A DNA stretch of 64,000 bases from Actinomycetota bacterium (GCA_029978335.1 JAPOJQ010000003.1:1-64000), one strand, 5' to 3'. Shown: positions 54,385-63,413, numbered from the stretch's first letter. Notes: generated by a model from the sequence alone, not told the origin. Numbers and translations are program-made.

Positions 54385-55514
54385 GACGGCGCCCCCAATA
54401 AGGCCACCACGCAGGCATTGCCATCGACGCCCGCCGCCCCACCGCCCATCGTCTCGAGCAACGCGACGCGCGCGCCCTCGACTTGGCGCGGGCCGGCCGC
54501 TCCTCGCAGCTGCCACACGAGTTCAGCGGCCTGAGCGAGACCGGTCGCCCCAAGCGGATGCCCGCGCGACAACAACCCCCCGCTCGGGTTAATCGGGCGT
54601 CGGCCGCCAAGGGCAGTCTCCCCGCTGCCGGCAAGATCTCCGGCGGTACCTGGCGCCGCAAGTCCGAGTGCCTCGGTGGTCAGAATCTCCCCGATCGTGA
54701 ACGCATCGTGCATCTCCGCAACATCAACGTCCTCGGGACCACGACCGGACTGTTCCCAGACGTTCGCAGCAGCCGCAGCCACTGTTCGCATACTCCACGG
54801 CTCGTCACCTGCGGCATCCCACATCGGCCCGGAGACGAACGAACTCGCAAGGAACGGCACCGCTCCAGGATCGGTATCGACACCCACGACGACCGCAGCG
54901 GCACCATCGGTCATTGGACAGCACTGCAACAAGGTCAGCGGGCCAGCAATCGGCCGCGAGGCGAGCACCTGCTCGAACGACGGTGGAGTCCCACCGAGGT
55001 GCGCTCGTGGGTTCAATGAACCGGCGAACTTGTTCTTCACTGCGATGTGGGCCAACACGCTCGCGTCAAGGCCGTGAGCGTCCAAGTACCGGTTCGCTTG
55101 CATCGCGTACAGCGCCGGCAGGGCGAGCCCAGCCCGACCCTCAGGGTCGGTTGGTTCGGGCACGATCGGGCCATCAAACACCACCGAGAGCTGTTCCACC
55201 CCCACTGCGAGAACCCGGCGATGAACCCCGGTCCTCACTGCGCGCTGGGCTTCGTGTAGGGCCACGGTGCCGCTCGCGCAGGCCGCCTCGATGCGATAGA
55301 CGGGAATACCCGCAAGGCCAACACCGGCGAGCACCCGGTTGGCGATACCTGGCGGGCCAAACACCGAACCCACATATGCAGCATCGATGTCGCTCGGTGT
55401 CAACCCGGCGTCATCGAGCGCTTCGATCACCGCCGTCCACGCCAACGATTCGATGCGTTCGGTCGGAAAACGTCCGAAGCCGGATGTCCCAACACCAACG
55501 ATTGCCGGATTCAC
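54381..55514 (-). CDS. Thiolase-like acyltransferase (SCP2-type lipid thiolase)
   Basis: A 377-residue thiolase-fold protein. Nucleophile Cys in IEAACASGTVAL (about 80), DVAEMHDAFTIGE in the second half, and the His loop SRGHPLGATGLAQ. It matches thiolases that work with a partner OB-fold protein, such as Ltp2-type enzymes of sterol side-chain breakdown. The partner gene lies immediately upstream (GTGA overlap), supporting a two-protein complex. Chain specificity is not readable. Confidence 0.9.
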   Translation of the reverse strand: MNPAIVGVGTSGFGRFPTERIESLAWTAVIEALDDAGLTPSDIDAAYVGSVFGPPGIANRVLAGVGLAGIPVYRIEAACASGTVALHEAQRAVRTGVHRRVLAVGVEQLSVVFDGPIVPEPTDPEGRAGLALPALYAMQANRYLDAHGLDASVLAHIAVKNKFAGSLNPRAHLGGTPPSFEQVLASRPIAGPLTLLQCCPMTDGAAAVVVGVDTDPGAVPFLASSFVSGPMWDAAGDEPWSMRTVAAAAANVWEQSGRGPEDVDVAEMHDAFTIGEILTTEALGLAAPGTAGDLAGSGETALGGRRPINPSGGLLSRGHPLGATGLAQAAELVWQLRGAAGPRQVEGARVALLETMGGGAAGVDGNACVVALLGAPS

Positions 55515-55864
55515 GGCCCCACCACCACGTCACCATCATCGCTGCCGACGATCTGCACCGCCGTACCCGGCGCGAGTTCACCGGTCGGGTGCAACCGGGC
55601 GAGAATCCGCGGGCCGTCGTGAAGATCAACCTGGGCCAATGTGAACGGCGGTAGGCGATGCCCGATCGGTAGGTGCACATCAGTTGATGACCACACGATG
55701 CCGCCCGGACCGAAGGCTTCGGGTTCACATGATCCGAGACACGCAGCGCACCGCTCGCGTACCCACGCATCAGGCCGTCCGCACGACTGACATCGACTGC
55801 CGTGCACACGGCACTCGACCACTACGGGGCGGGGATCTGCCGGCTCGACCGGTACCGAACTCAC
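55511..55864 (-). CDS. Zn-ribbon OB-fold protein (DUF35/ChsH2-type), thiolase partner
   Basis: A 117-residue protein. A rubredoxin-like zinc ribbon (CQSCG at 25-29, CAAC at 39-42) is followed by an OB-fold region (PPFTLAQVDLHDGPRILARL). Such proteins bind acyl-CoA ligands and partner thiolases or aldolases. It is the first gene of the OB-thiolase-P450 operon. GTG start with TAGGGT 6 nt upstream. Confidence 0.85.
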   Translation of the reverse strand: MSSVPVEPADPRPVVVECRVHGSRCQSCGRPDAWVRERCAACLGSCEPEAFGPGGIVWSSTDVHLPIGHRLPPFTLAQVDLHDGPRILARLHPTGELAPGTAVQIVGSDDGDVVVGP

Positions 55865-55870
55865 ACCTCC

Positions 55871-55880
55871 ACCCTAGAGT
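55871..55880. promoter_or_regulatory. Overlapping divergent -10 boxes
   Basis: Minus-strand TAGGGT (55871-55876) lies 6 nt from the OB-fold gene GTG. Plus-strand TAGAGT (55875-55880) lies 8 nt from the ligase ATG. They share two base pairs, so polymerase can occupy only one at a time: the two operons are probably mutually exclusive or co-regulated. Confidence 0.42.
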
Positions 55881-55888
55881 CGACTGCC

Positions 55889-57463
55889 ATGGATGTGCGA
55901 AGCCTCATGCGGCAATCCGCCCGACTGAACGCGCAACGAACCGCCGTGGTTCACGTTGCTCCGGAAGGCACTCGACGACTCACTTTCGCCGAAGCATGGT
56001 CACGCGGCCTGCGGATGGCGAATGCGCTTCGCTCGCTCGGCCTCCAACCAGGCGATCGAATCGGGGTTCTCGAAGATAATTCGATCGGTGCCCAAGACTT
56101 CTTTGCCGGCGCCGCTGCTGGTGGATTCGTGCGCGTGCCGCTGTACGCCCGCAATGCACCCGAAAGCCATCTGCACATGCTCGACCACACCGGTTGCCGA
56201 GCGGTGGTCGTTGCGAGCCACTACGCCAACGAGATCGAAGCGTTGCGATCATCGCTGCCGGCACTCGAGCACCTCATCATTCGTGGCGACGATTACGAAG
56301 ACTGGCTGGCGAGCTTTCCCGATACCGACCCGGATGTCGACATCGATCCCGACGATTGGTACATCATCCGCCACACCGGTGGTACCACCGGAAAGCCAAA
56401 GGGTGTGGCGTACAGCCATCGATCATGGTTAGCCGCTGGGCGTGACTGGTTTTACAACTTCCCGCCCATGATCGCTGGCGAGTCGTGTCTTCACGTCGGT
56501 CCCATCTCTCACGGGTCGGGCTACCTCTACACCCCGACATGGTTGAGCGGTGGCACCAACGTCATGCTCGACCACTTCGATCCTGCCGAAACCATCGAGG
56601 TGATGGAGCGTGAACGAATCGGCTACATGTTTGCCGTGCCCGCCATGCTCAACGCCCTCGCGCGCGAGTCAAGTGCGGCCCAGCGAGACTGGTCGGCGCT
56701 CAAGGTGCTCCAGATCGGTGGTGCACCAATTGCCGATGAAACGGCGCTGCTCGCTCGCGAGGTCTTTGGCATGGTCCTCTATCAGGGCTACGGCCAGACC
56801 GAGGCGGTGCCGGTGTGCATGATGGGCCCTGAGGAGTGGTTCTCTGAGGTTCCAGGGTCGAATCCGCTGCGCTCCACGGGTCGGGCGTTGCCCTTCGCAT
56901 TGCTCGATATCCGCGATCCGGAGGACTCGGCTATGTCGCTCCCAATCGGGGCCGAAGGCGAGATCGCCATTCGATGCGATGGTCAGATGACGGGCTTTTG
57001 GAATAACGACGAGGCGACCGGCGAACGAATGACCGCTGATGGTTTCGTCCTCACCGGCGATATCGGTCGGCTTGACGACAACGGCTATTTGTACGTGCTC
57101 GACCGTAAGGACGACATGATCATCTCGGGCGGTTTCAATATCTGGCCGGCAGAACTCGAGAACGTGATCGCTGACCATCCCGACGTTGTCGAGGTCGCCG
57201 TATTTGCCGCACCACACGAACGTTGGGGCGAAACACCGGCTGCGGTGTGCGTCGTTGCGTCATCTCCGGATGACGCAACCCGTGACCGCATCGCAGCAGA
57301 AATTCGTGACCTGTGCACCGAACGCCTCGGCTCGTACAAGAAGCCCGGCATCGTGGAGGTTCGGAGCGAACCATTGCCGAAGAGCCCTGTGGGCAAAGTG
57401 CAACGACGGGCCTTGCGCGAGCCCTACTGGGCGAACATGGACCGTCGTGTGGGTGGCACGTGA
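55889..57463 (+). CDS. AMP-dependent acyl-CoA ligase (FadD-like)
   Basis: A 524-residue adenylate-forming enzyme. A3 loop [19 protein letters not shown]5 QGYGQTEAVPV, hinge LTGDIGRLDDNGYL then DRKDDMIISGGFNIWP, and the catalytic Lys near PKSPVGKVQRRAL. It activates a carboxylic acid as acyl-CoA, probably a fatty or terpenoid acid given the neighbouring dehydrogenase, thiolase and P450. The ATG at 55889 is the start; an upstream extension overlaps the divergent gene. Confidence 0.92.
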   Translation: MDVRSLMRQSARLNAQRTAVVHVAPEGTRRLTFAEAWSRGLRMANALRSLGLQPGDRIGVLEDNSIGAQDFFAGAAAGGFVRVPLYARNAPESHLHMLDHTGCRAVVVASHYANEIEALRSSLPALEHLIIRGDDYEDWLASFPDTDPDVDIDPDDWYIIRHTGGTTGKPKGVAYSHRSWLAAGRDWFYNFPPMIAGESCLHVGPISHGSGYLYTPTWLSGGTNVMLDHFDPAETIEVMERERIGYMFAVPAMLNALARESSAAQRDWSALKVLQIGGAPIADETALLAREVFGMVLYQGYGQTEAVPVCMMGPEEWFSEVPGSNPLRSTGRALPFALLDIRDPEDSAMSLPIGAEGEIAIRCDGQMTGFWNNDEATGERMTADGFVLTGDIGRLDDNGYLYVLDRKDDMIISGGFNIWPAELENVIADHPDVVEVAVFAAPHERWGETPAAVCVVASSPDDATRDRIAAEIRDLCTERLGSYKKPGIVEVRSEPLPKSPVGKVQRRALREPYWANMDRRVGGT

Positions 57464-58395
57464 CCAACGTTCTCTTTCTCACCGACACTGTTGCGGCTCG
57501 CCGGCGGGCCGATATCCAAGCGGTAGCGCCGGAAATGGAACTCATTGAGCTCGTCGGCGATGAACTCCCAAGCGACGATGACCTCGCCCGTATTACCCAC
57601 GCGTTCTTCTCCGCCGACGCATGGCCAGAACGCAGCGGTGTCTTTTTGAAGGTGTGCCTCACCGCACCGCACCTGCGATGGCTCCACGCCTTCTCCGCAG
57701 GTTCAGATCATCCGGTATTCACTCGGTTTGCCGAGCGTGGCATCACGGTGGGCTTCACCCCAGGTGGTTCCGCCCCGGCGATCGCCCAGACCGTCATGTT
57801 GATGACGCTTGCTCTCGTACGTGGCATGCCAGAACTGCACGATGCTCAGCAACGCCGAGCATGGGAACCAGCGTGGACGCGTGACCTCGGCGACCTCACC
57901 GTCGGCATTCTCGGCATGGGATCGATTGGGGCAGAAACGGCCCGACTCCTCTCGCCAACCGGAGCGCGGGTCATCGGTATTCGCCGCACACCGACTGGTG
58001 ACGAACCGTGCACGACGTGGGGTGAGGATCGGCGCGATGAACTGCTGGCGATCGCCGATGTCGTCGTGGCATCGATGCCACTCACCGATGCCACCCGCCA
58101 TTCGATCGCTGCCAGGGAGTTTGCGCTGATGCAACCCGGAACGATCTTCATCAACGTCGGTCGCGGCGAGTGCGTCGTGGAGGCTGACCTCATCGCTGCG
58201 CTTGAGTCGGGCCACCTCGCTGGCGCCGGCCTCGACGTATTCGCGGTCGAACCCTTGCCGCAGGACAGTCCGCTGTGGTCGATGCAACGGGTGATCGTGT
58301 GGCCGCACGCGTCGGGTCTCACCGACCGCTCAGCCCGTCGGGCGGAGGACGCGTTCATCGCTCATCTCGAGCGGACGATCCAGAACCAAGAGTGA
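57460..58395 (+). CDS. D-isomer-specific 2-hydroxyacid dehydrogenase
   Basis: A 311-residue NAD(P)-dependent enzyme. Rossmann motif GILGMGSIGAETARLL near 145-160, catalytic Arg in NVGRGECVVE, Glu in VFAVEPLPQDSPLW, and His in WPHASGLTDRS form the usual triad. It interconverts a 2-keto acid and a D-2-hydroxy acid. The GTG overlaps the ligase stop by 4 bp (GTGA), so the two are translated together. Substrate unknown. Confidence 0.92.
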   Translation: MTNVLFLTDTVAARRRADIQAVAPEMELIELVGDELPSDDDLARITHAFFSADAWPERSGVFLKVCLTAPHLRWLHAFSAGSDHPVFTRFAERGITVGFTPGGSAPAIAQTVMLMTLALVRGMPELHDAQQRRAWEPAWTRDLGDLTVGILGMGSIGAETARLLSPTGARVIGIRRTPTGDEPCTTWGEDRRDELLAIADVVVASMPLTDATRHSIAAREFALMQPGTIFINVGRGECVVEADLIAALESGHLAGAGLDVFAVEPLPQDSPLWSMQRVIVWPHASGLTDRSARRAEDAFIAHLERTIQNQE

Positions 58396-58401
58396 TCACG
58401 G

Positions 58402-58423
58402 CTGAGGGCGCGCACCCCCTCAG
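58402..58423. promoter_or_regulatory. Hairpin directly before the tadZ-like start codon
   Basis: CTGAGGG-N8-CCCTCAG, ending 3 nt before the ATG at 58427. No ribosome site or TANNNT box is visible there. It could terminate the upstream operon or hide the start site of the Tad locus. Confidence 0.4.
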
Positions 58424-58426
58424 CAC

Positions 58427-59050
58427 ATGTACACGCTCTGTTGGTCACCAAAGGGTGGATCGGGAACCACCGTCACCGCTGCCACCATCGCGCTCGCTGC
58501 GCCGTCGGCAACGCTCGTCGACCTCGCAGGAGATGCACCCGGCGTGCTCGGTCTGAGTGCCGGCGGCGATGGCGTATTCGACTGGATGCGGTCGGGAGCA
58601 GATCCGAACCGCCTCGACGATCTCACCATCGACATCGACAACACCCACCACCTCTGGCCGACCGGCCGAGGGGGCGCCGTCCCGGCACGGCGCTGGTCAG
58701 TGCTCGCCGACTGCCTTGCCGAACGCATGGACGTCGTCGTTGATGCCGGCACCACTCGCCGACCCCCAGCTCCGCTCCTACAACGGGCCAGTCGACGATT
58801 GATGATCCTGCGACCGTGTTACCTCGCGCTGCGCGCAGCCAGCGAAGCCGGTGTCGCGCCCGATGGCATCATCGTCATCAACGAGGCCGGTAGGGCGCTG
58901 TCGAGCAACGATGTGCAAGGTTGCCTCGGTGCACAAGTCATCGCCGAAGTGATGGTCGATCCGAGCGTGGCGAGAGCCGTCGATGCCGGGCTCTTGAGCT
59001 GTCGGTCGCCGCGCTCGCTTGCGCCGATCCAACGATTGAGCACCACATGA
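58427..59050 (+). CDS. TadZ/CpaE-like ParA-family ATPase
   Basis: A 207-residue P-loop protein with a deviant Walker A, SPKGGSGTTVTAATIA (8-23), and Walker B-like MDVVVDAG. It lacks the N-terminal receiver-like domain of full TadZ. TadZ proteins position the Tad pilus machine at the cell pole. The next gene, tadA, overlaps its stop (ATGA). Truncated ATPases of this kind occur in actinobacterial Tad loci. Confidence 0.8.
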   Translation: MYTLCWSPKGGSGTTVTAATIALAAPSATLVDLAGDAPGVLGLSAGGDGVFDWMRSGADPNRLDDLTIDIDNTHHLWPTGRGGAVPARRWSVLADCLAERMDVVVDAGTTRRPPAPLLQRASRRLMILRPCYLALRAASEAGVAPDGIIVINEAGRALSSNDVQGCLGAQVIAEVMVDPSVARAVDAGLLSCRSPRSLAPIQRLSTT

Positions 59051-60138
59051 CCACCATGCTCGATGCCATCGTCGCCGCGATCGATCACCAACCAGGAATG
59101 AGCACGACGGAACTTCACGCTCGAGCCGAACGCAGCGTCGCACGCCACCTCCCCCTTGCGAGCGCCGAGGACCGCCGATCAGCGGTCGACGCTGCGCTTG
59201 ACCGACTGAACGGTCGCGGCCCCATCGATCGTTTGCTTGCCGACCCCGACGTTGACGAAGTCATCGTCCACGCCGGTGGCGAACTGTGGGTTGACCGGGC
59301 CGGATGCCTCTCCCCAGCGGGGTCAATTTCAACGAGCGACACGAGCCGTTTCCTCGAGCGGGCACTCGCACCGCTCGGCCGACGCCTCGATCGAACCACC
59401 CCCATCGTGGATGCACGGCTCGATGACGGCACACGGCTCTGCGCTGCGATCGCCCCAGTTGCCGTAGCCGGCACCGAAGTGTCGCTCCGACGGCATCGTG
59501 TCGGCACCCTGCACGTACACGACTTTGCGCCTGAGCCAGTCTGCGAGATGGTCGCCACGCTGCTCGAGCGACGCAGCAACATCGTCGTCACGGGTGCGAC
59601 GAGTTCGGGAAAGACATCGCTCCTCGCCTGCCTCATCACCGATCGCCTCCGTGCCGGGGAACGCATCGTTCTCCTCGAAGACACTGCTGAAATCAGTGCT
59701 CACGGTCACCTCGTGCGCCTCGAAGCCCGCCCGAGATCACCCGAAGGCACCGCTGCCATTTCACTCGACGAGTTGCTCGTCACCGCATTGCGTTTGCGGC
59801 CCGACCGATTGGTGGTCGGCGAAATCAGAGGTGACGAGGTCATCACGCTCGTGCAGGCGATGAATACCGGTCATGACGGGTCGATGGCGACCTGCCATGC
59901 CAATGGACCGGCCGATGCCATCCACCGACTCTCCCAGCTCGTCCTGCGTGCTGCACCCGGATGGCCAATGCCTGCCATCGTTGACCAATTGCATCGCTCG
60001 ATTGATGCAATCGTCCACCTCGGCCGGGGCACGCACGGCAGACGGCAGATCTTGTCGATCAGCGAGCCAGATGGCGTCGATGTGCGACCGCTCACCGATC
60101 ACGAGCGAGTGATCGCCTCACCGCAGCGATTGCGATGA
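59047..60138 (+). CDS. tadA: TadA/CpaF family secretion ATPase
   Basis: A 363-residue ATPase powering Tad/Flp pilus assembly. Walker A VVTGATSSGKTSLLA near 180-194, LLEDTAEI (Asp box), VGEIRGDEVITLVQAMNTGHDG (Walker B with His), and SMATCHANGPADAI (His box). DVDEVIVHAGGELWVDR is the N-terminal fold. Slightly short compared with many CpaF proteins. Overlaps both neighbours by 4 bp. Confidence 0.95.
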   Translation: MTTMLDAIVAAIDHQPGMSTTELHARAERSVARHLPLASAEDRRSAVDAALDRLNGRGPIDRLLADPDVDEVIVHAGGELWVDRAGCLSPAGSISTSDTSRFLERALAPLGRRLDRTTPIVDARLDDGTRLCAAIAPVAVAGTEVSLRRHRVGTLHVHDFAPEPVCEMVATLLERRSNIVVTGATSSGKTSLLACLITDRLRAGERIVLLEDTAEISAHGHLVRLEARPRSPEGTAAISLDELLVTALRLRPDRLVVGEIRGDEVITLVQAMNTGHDGSMATCHANGPADAIHRLSQLVLRAAPGWPMPAIVDQLHRSIDAIVHLGRGTHGRRQILSISEPDGVDVRPLTDHERVIASPQRLR

Positions 60139-61190
60139 CCGTGCTCCGCGCCATGGTGGTCGGCATCGCCGCACACCGGCTCCTCGTTGCTCGCCCCGAA
60201 CCGAGACGACCGTGGCGGCCAACGAACCGACACACCAGAACCGAGCGACGCGATCCCGCACACGAATGCGACGAGATCGCTCGGGCATTGCGATCCGGCG
60301 CGTCGCTGGCGACCACGATGCACCATCTCGGCATCTCCGCCCAGGGCGATGAGGGCACACTCGCCGACCACGTCGCACGCGCCATCCCAGATGAAGACGA
60401 TGCCGACCGCGTGCTCATGCTCCGCCTCGTCGCCACCATCGCCGCCCAAGGCGGCAGCGGTGCCGAAGCGCTTGACCGATGTGCGTCGCGGCTTCGGGCC
60501 CGAGCTGACGACCGCCGAGAACGACGACTTGCTGCTGCCCCGGCACGGCTGTCGGCTGCGGTGATGACCGTGCTCCCCTTTGGGGTACTTGCGCTTCTCG
60601 CATCGACATCGACGTCGGTTCGAAGCCATCTCGGCCGACCGGCCGGCGCCATCGCCGTCGGCGTCGGTATCGCACTCAACGTCGCCGGGTGGTGCTGGAT
60701 GCGACGAATCATCGCCGATCGCGGTGATTCAGACCTGGCCATATTTGCCGAAGTGCTCGAATCGGTGACCTTGCATGTTCGTGCGGGGCTCACCGTGCGC
60801 AGCGCCTTGCTGACGACGTTGCACCATGTGGACGGTCTGATGAAAGAACATCTCACCGAATTTGGATGGCGCATCGAGCACGGCTGGCTCACGGCCGACG
60901 CCTTGGCAGAACTTGGCGAGCGAATCGGACCCGATGCTCGCCAACTCGTCGATGGTGTGATTCGAGCGGAGCGTTACGGCTCTGCCCTCGCCCCGGTACT
61001 CGACCGCATGGTCGACGACATTGATCGAGTGCGGCGCGAGGCATCGCTTCGACGCACCCGAACGCTTCCTGTCCGGCTCTCTGCCCCGCTCGTCGTGTGC
61101 ACCCTGCCGTCGTTCGTCCTGCTCGCCGTACTTCCGGCTATCGGCGCCGCGATCGCCGGTCTCGGCACGGGGCCCCTCAGCAACATCTGA
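60135..61190 (+). CDS. TadB-TadC fusion, Tad pilus inner-membrane platform
   Basis: A 351-residue protein with two T2SS-F-like domains in one chain, normally separate TadB and TadC. Domain 1 (about 45-160): RSGASLATTMHHLG ... LVATIAAQGGSGAEALDRCA. Two helices (about 155-190) join it to domain 2 (about 200-315): FAEVLESVTLHVRAGLTVRSAL ... GVIRAERYGSALAPVLDRM. A final helix (VCTLPSFVLLAVLPAIGA) ends the protein. The N-terminal helices of classic TadB are absent. Confidence 0.85.
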   Translation: MTVLRAMVVGIAAHRLLVARPEPRRPWRPTNRHTRTERRDPAHECDEIARALRSGASLATTMHHLGISAQGDEGTLADHVARAIPDEDDADRVLMLRLVATIAAQGGSGAEALDRCASRLRARADDRRERRLAAAPARLSAAVMTVLPFGVLALLASTSTSVRSHLGRPAGAIAVGVGIALNVAGWCWMRRIIADRGDSDLAIFAEVLESVTLHVRAGLTVRSALLTTLHHVDGLMKEHLTEFGWRIEHGWLTADALAELGERIGPDARQLVDGVIRAERYGSALAPVLDRMVDDIDRVRREASLRRTRTLPVRLSAPLVVCTLPSFVLLAVLPAIGAAIAGLGTGPLSNI

Positions 61191-61207
61191 ACTGTGAGGA
61201 ATCCACT

Positions 61208-61390
61208 ATGTCGACATCGAGACCACTGGCCGGTGACGCGGGTCAAGCGACCACCGAATATGCACTCGTGCTCCTCGCCGCCGCCTTCGTTGGGCTGCTC
61301 GTCATCGGATGGGCAACGACCGGAGCCGGAGCCGAGACCGTCGGGCGGCTCTTTGATCGCATCATGCGAGCCGTCATCGAACAAACCTGA
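61208..61390 (+). CDS. Flp/DUF4244-type pilin
   Basis: A 60-residue prepilin. The cleavage/assembly motif DAGQATTEYALVLLAAAF gives Gly(-1), with Glu at +5 followed by Tyr, and a hydrophobic helix follows. The short C-terminus (GRLFDRIMRAVIEQT) is typical of Flp pilins. A GAGGA ribosome site lies upstream. The major subunit of the Tad fibre by position and size. Confidence 0.88.
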   Translation: MSTSRPLAGDAGQATTEYALVLLAAAFVGLLVIGWATTGAGAETVGRLFDRIMRAVIEQT

Positions 61391-61721
61391 CGGTGGTCAA
61401 GCGACGGTGGAATTCGCACTTGCGCTTGGCGCATTTGTCGCCGTGATCATGATCGCCGTGCAGATGTTGATCGCCGTCAATGCGCAACTCGACGTCGATC
61501 TCATGGCGAGAGAAGCGGCACGCGTGGCCATCCGAGCAGCCGACCCCACCGCAAGCGCCCGGCGCACGGTGACCGCCCTCGATCGATCGGCAACCGTCGA
61601 GGTCACGACCGATGGGCTGCTCGTGACGGTGACTGTGCGCCGATCAACGCCAGGTCTCGCACAACTGGTCGGCCTTGACACCGTCGAAGGTCGTGTCGTC
61701 ATGGCACTCGAACCGCCCTAG
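61353..61721 (+). CDS. TadE-like pseudopilin
   Basis: About 122 residues. GGQATVEFALALGAFVAV is a TadE-type processing motif with Glu(+5); the helix and REAARVAIRAADP continue the family pattern. A short basic-acidic domain follows. Start uncertain: the cleavage site requires residues before the first in-frame GTG (61407), so a TTG at 61353, inside the pilin gene, is the best choice. Confidence 0.75.
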   Translation: MIASCEPSSNKPDGGQATVEFALALGAFVAVIMIAVQMLIAVNAQLDVDLMAREAARVAIRAADPTASARRTVTALDRSATVEVTTDGLLVTVTVRRSTPGLAQLVGLDTVEGRVVMALEPP

Positions 61722-61727
61722 GCCACC

Positions 61728-61733
61728 TACCCT
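61728..61733 (+). promoter_or_regulatory. Candidate -10 box of leaderless DUF952 gene
   Basis: TACCCT followed by 7 nt and ATG, just after the TadE-like stop. No ribosome site is seen. Confidence 0.4.
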
Positions 61734-61740
61734 CACCACC

Positions 61741-62127
61741 ATGATCTGGCACCTCGCGCTCATCGATGACTGGACGGCGACACACGCTGACGACGAGTAC
61801 CGCGTCAGCACGCGAGGGATGACGCTCGAACAGGTGGGCTTCATTCATTGCTCACGACCACACCAAATCGAAGGGGTCGCCACACGCTTCTACGACGACT
61901 GCGGCGAGGTGCTGTTGTTGCAGATCGATCCCGACCGCGTCGGCTCACCGATTATCGATGAACCACCAGCGCCCGGGATCGATGAACTGTTCCCTCACAT
62001 CTATGGGCCGCTGCCACGAGCCGCAGTGACCCGAATCGGACTCTGGCAACGCTCAGCAGCCGGTTGGACCCTCGGTCAGGCAGGACCAGAGAACACGCCG
62101 GAGTGGTCTGACCCAGCGCTGGCGTAG
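61741..62127 (+). CDS. DUF952 family protein
   Basis: A 128-residue protein with the DUF952 marks: MIWHLALIDDW, GFIHCSRPHQIEGVA and LFPHIYGPLPRAAV. The family is small, cytoplasmic and functionally uncharacterised, with a conserved His-Cys pair. Its 3' end overlaps the convergent acyl-CoA dehydrogenase gene by 52 bp. Confidence 0.88.
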   Translation: MIWHLALIDDWTATHADDEYRVSTRGMTLEQVGFIHCSRPHQIEGVATRFYDDCGEVLLLQIDPDRVGSPIIDEPPAPGIDELFPHIYGPLPRAAVTRIGLWQRSAAGWTLGQAGPENTPEWSDPALA

Positions 62128-63407
62128 AAGGTCTCCTTCGGGTTGTAGTCCCGAGCAGCTTCTTCCATCGACGCAGCCTCTTGACGACCGACCACGTGCC
62201 AGTGCACCTCGTCCGGGCCATCGGCCAAGCGAAGCGTGCGCTGCTGGGCATACATCCGGGCCAGCGGCGTCCACTGCGACACACCGATCGCGCCGTGCAT
62301 CTGCATGGCCTCATCAACGATCTGACAGGTGCGGATCGGCACCATCGCCTTGATCGCTGACACCCACACACGGGCTTCGGCATTGCCCAGCAAGTCCATG
62401 GCGCGTGCGGCGGTGAGCACCATGCGGCGCATGGACTCAATCTCGATACGGGCCTTGGCGATCACTTCTGGGTTCTTGCCAAGATGAGCAATGCGCTTCC
62501 CGAACGCCTCACGGGTCAATCCGCGCTTGACCATCAGCTCGAGCGCCTTCTCGGCTGCACCGACCGAACGCATGGCGTGGTGGATACGGCCTGGTCCAAG
62601 GCGCAGCTGTGAGATCTCAAAGCCGCGGCCCTCGCCGAGCAACAAGTTCGACGCTGGTACACGCACGTTGTTGAAACGCAGGTGCATATGGCCATGAGGT
62701 GCGTCGTCCTCACCAAACACGTGCATCGCTCCGCGAACCTCGACGCCAGGGGTGTCGCGTGGCACGAGGATCTGCGACTGCCGGCGGTGCGGCGGCCCGT
62801 CAGGGTCGGTCTGCACCATGACGATCATGATCTTGCACCGCGGGTCGCCAGCGCCTGATGACCAGTACTTCTCGCCGGTGATGACGTACTCATCGCCATC
62901 GCGAACCGCACGGCATGCCAACTGCTTGGCGTCGGATGAGGCCACGTCGGGTTCGGTCATGATGTAAGCCGAACGAATCTCGCCGTTCAACAGCGGCTTG
63001 AGCCACTGCTCTTTCTGCTCGGGGGTGCCCACACGCTCGAGCACTTCCATGTTGCCCGTGTCGGGGGCTGAACAGTTCAGACACTCCGAAGCGATCGGGT
63101 TCTTACCGAGTTCGATGGCGATGTAGGTGTAGTCGAGGTTCGACAGACCTTCACCCGTCTCGGCATCGGGGAGGAAGAAGTTCCAGAGGCCTTGCTCCTT
63201 GGCCTTGGTCTTGATCGACTCAAGAAGTTCAAGCTGGCCTTCGCCATAACCCCAATGATCTTCGCGATCCTTGCCAAGACGGAAGAACTCTTCGGTCTTG
63301 GGTTCGATCTCCTCGGCGATGAACTTCTTCACGGCCTCGTAAAGGGGTCGCACCTTCTCCGACATGCGGAGGTCGTACATCTCTGGTGTGGATGGGAGCG
63401 CAGTCAT
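62076..63407 (-). CDS. Acyl-CoA dehydrogenase, ACAD11-type
   Basis: A 443-residue flavoenzyme. SAYIMTEPDVASSDAKQL and GEKYWSSGAGDPRC form the flavin motif, and REAFGKRIAHL lies in the C-terminal domain. MHGAIGVSQWTPLA and LADGPDEVHWHVVGRQEA are the hallmark of the ACAD11-like group, which handles long or 4-hydroxy acyl-CoA in characterised members. ATG with TACTGT 6 nt upstream. Downstream of rsgA on the same strand. Confidence 0.93.
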   Translation of the reverse strand: MTALPSTPEMYDLRMSEKVRPLYEAVKKFIAEEIEPKTEEFFRLGKDREDHWGYGEGQLELLESIKTKAKEQGLWNFFLPDAETGEGLSNLDYTYIAIELGKNPIASECLNCSAPDTGNMEVLERVGTPEQKEQWLKPLLNGEIRSAYIMTEPDVASSDAKQLACRAVRDGDEYVITGEKYWSSGAGDPRCKIMIVMVQTDPDGPPHRRQSQILVPRDTPGVEVRGAMHVFGEDDAPHGHMHLRFNNVRVPASNLLLGEGRGFEISQLRLGPGRIHHAMRSVGAAEKALELMVKRGLTREAFGKRIAHLGKNPEVIAKARIEIESMRRMVLTAARAMDLLGNAEARVWVSAIKAMVPIRTCQIVDEAMQMHGAIGVSQWTPLARMYAQQRTLRLADGPDEVHWHVVGRQEAASMEEAARDYNPKETFYASAGSDHSGVFSGPA

Positions 63408-63413
63408 GACCCG

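Noticed and set aside
61407..61721. GTG at 61407 as the TadE-like start
   Set aside because: It would remove the Gly-Gly-Gln prepilin processing site that is otherwise perfectly placed.
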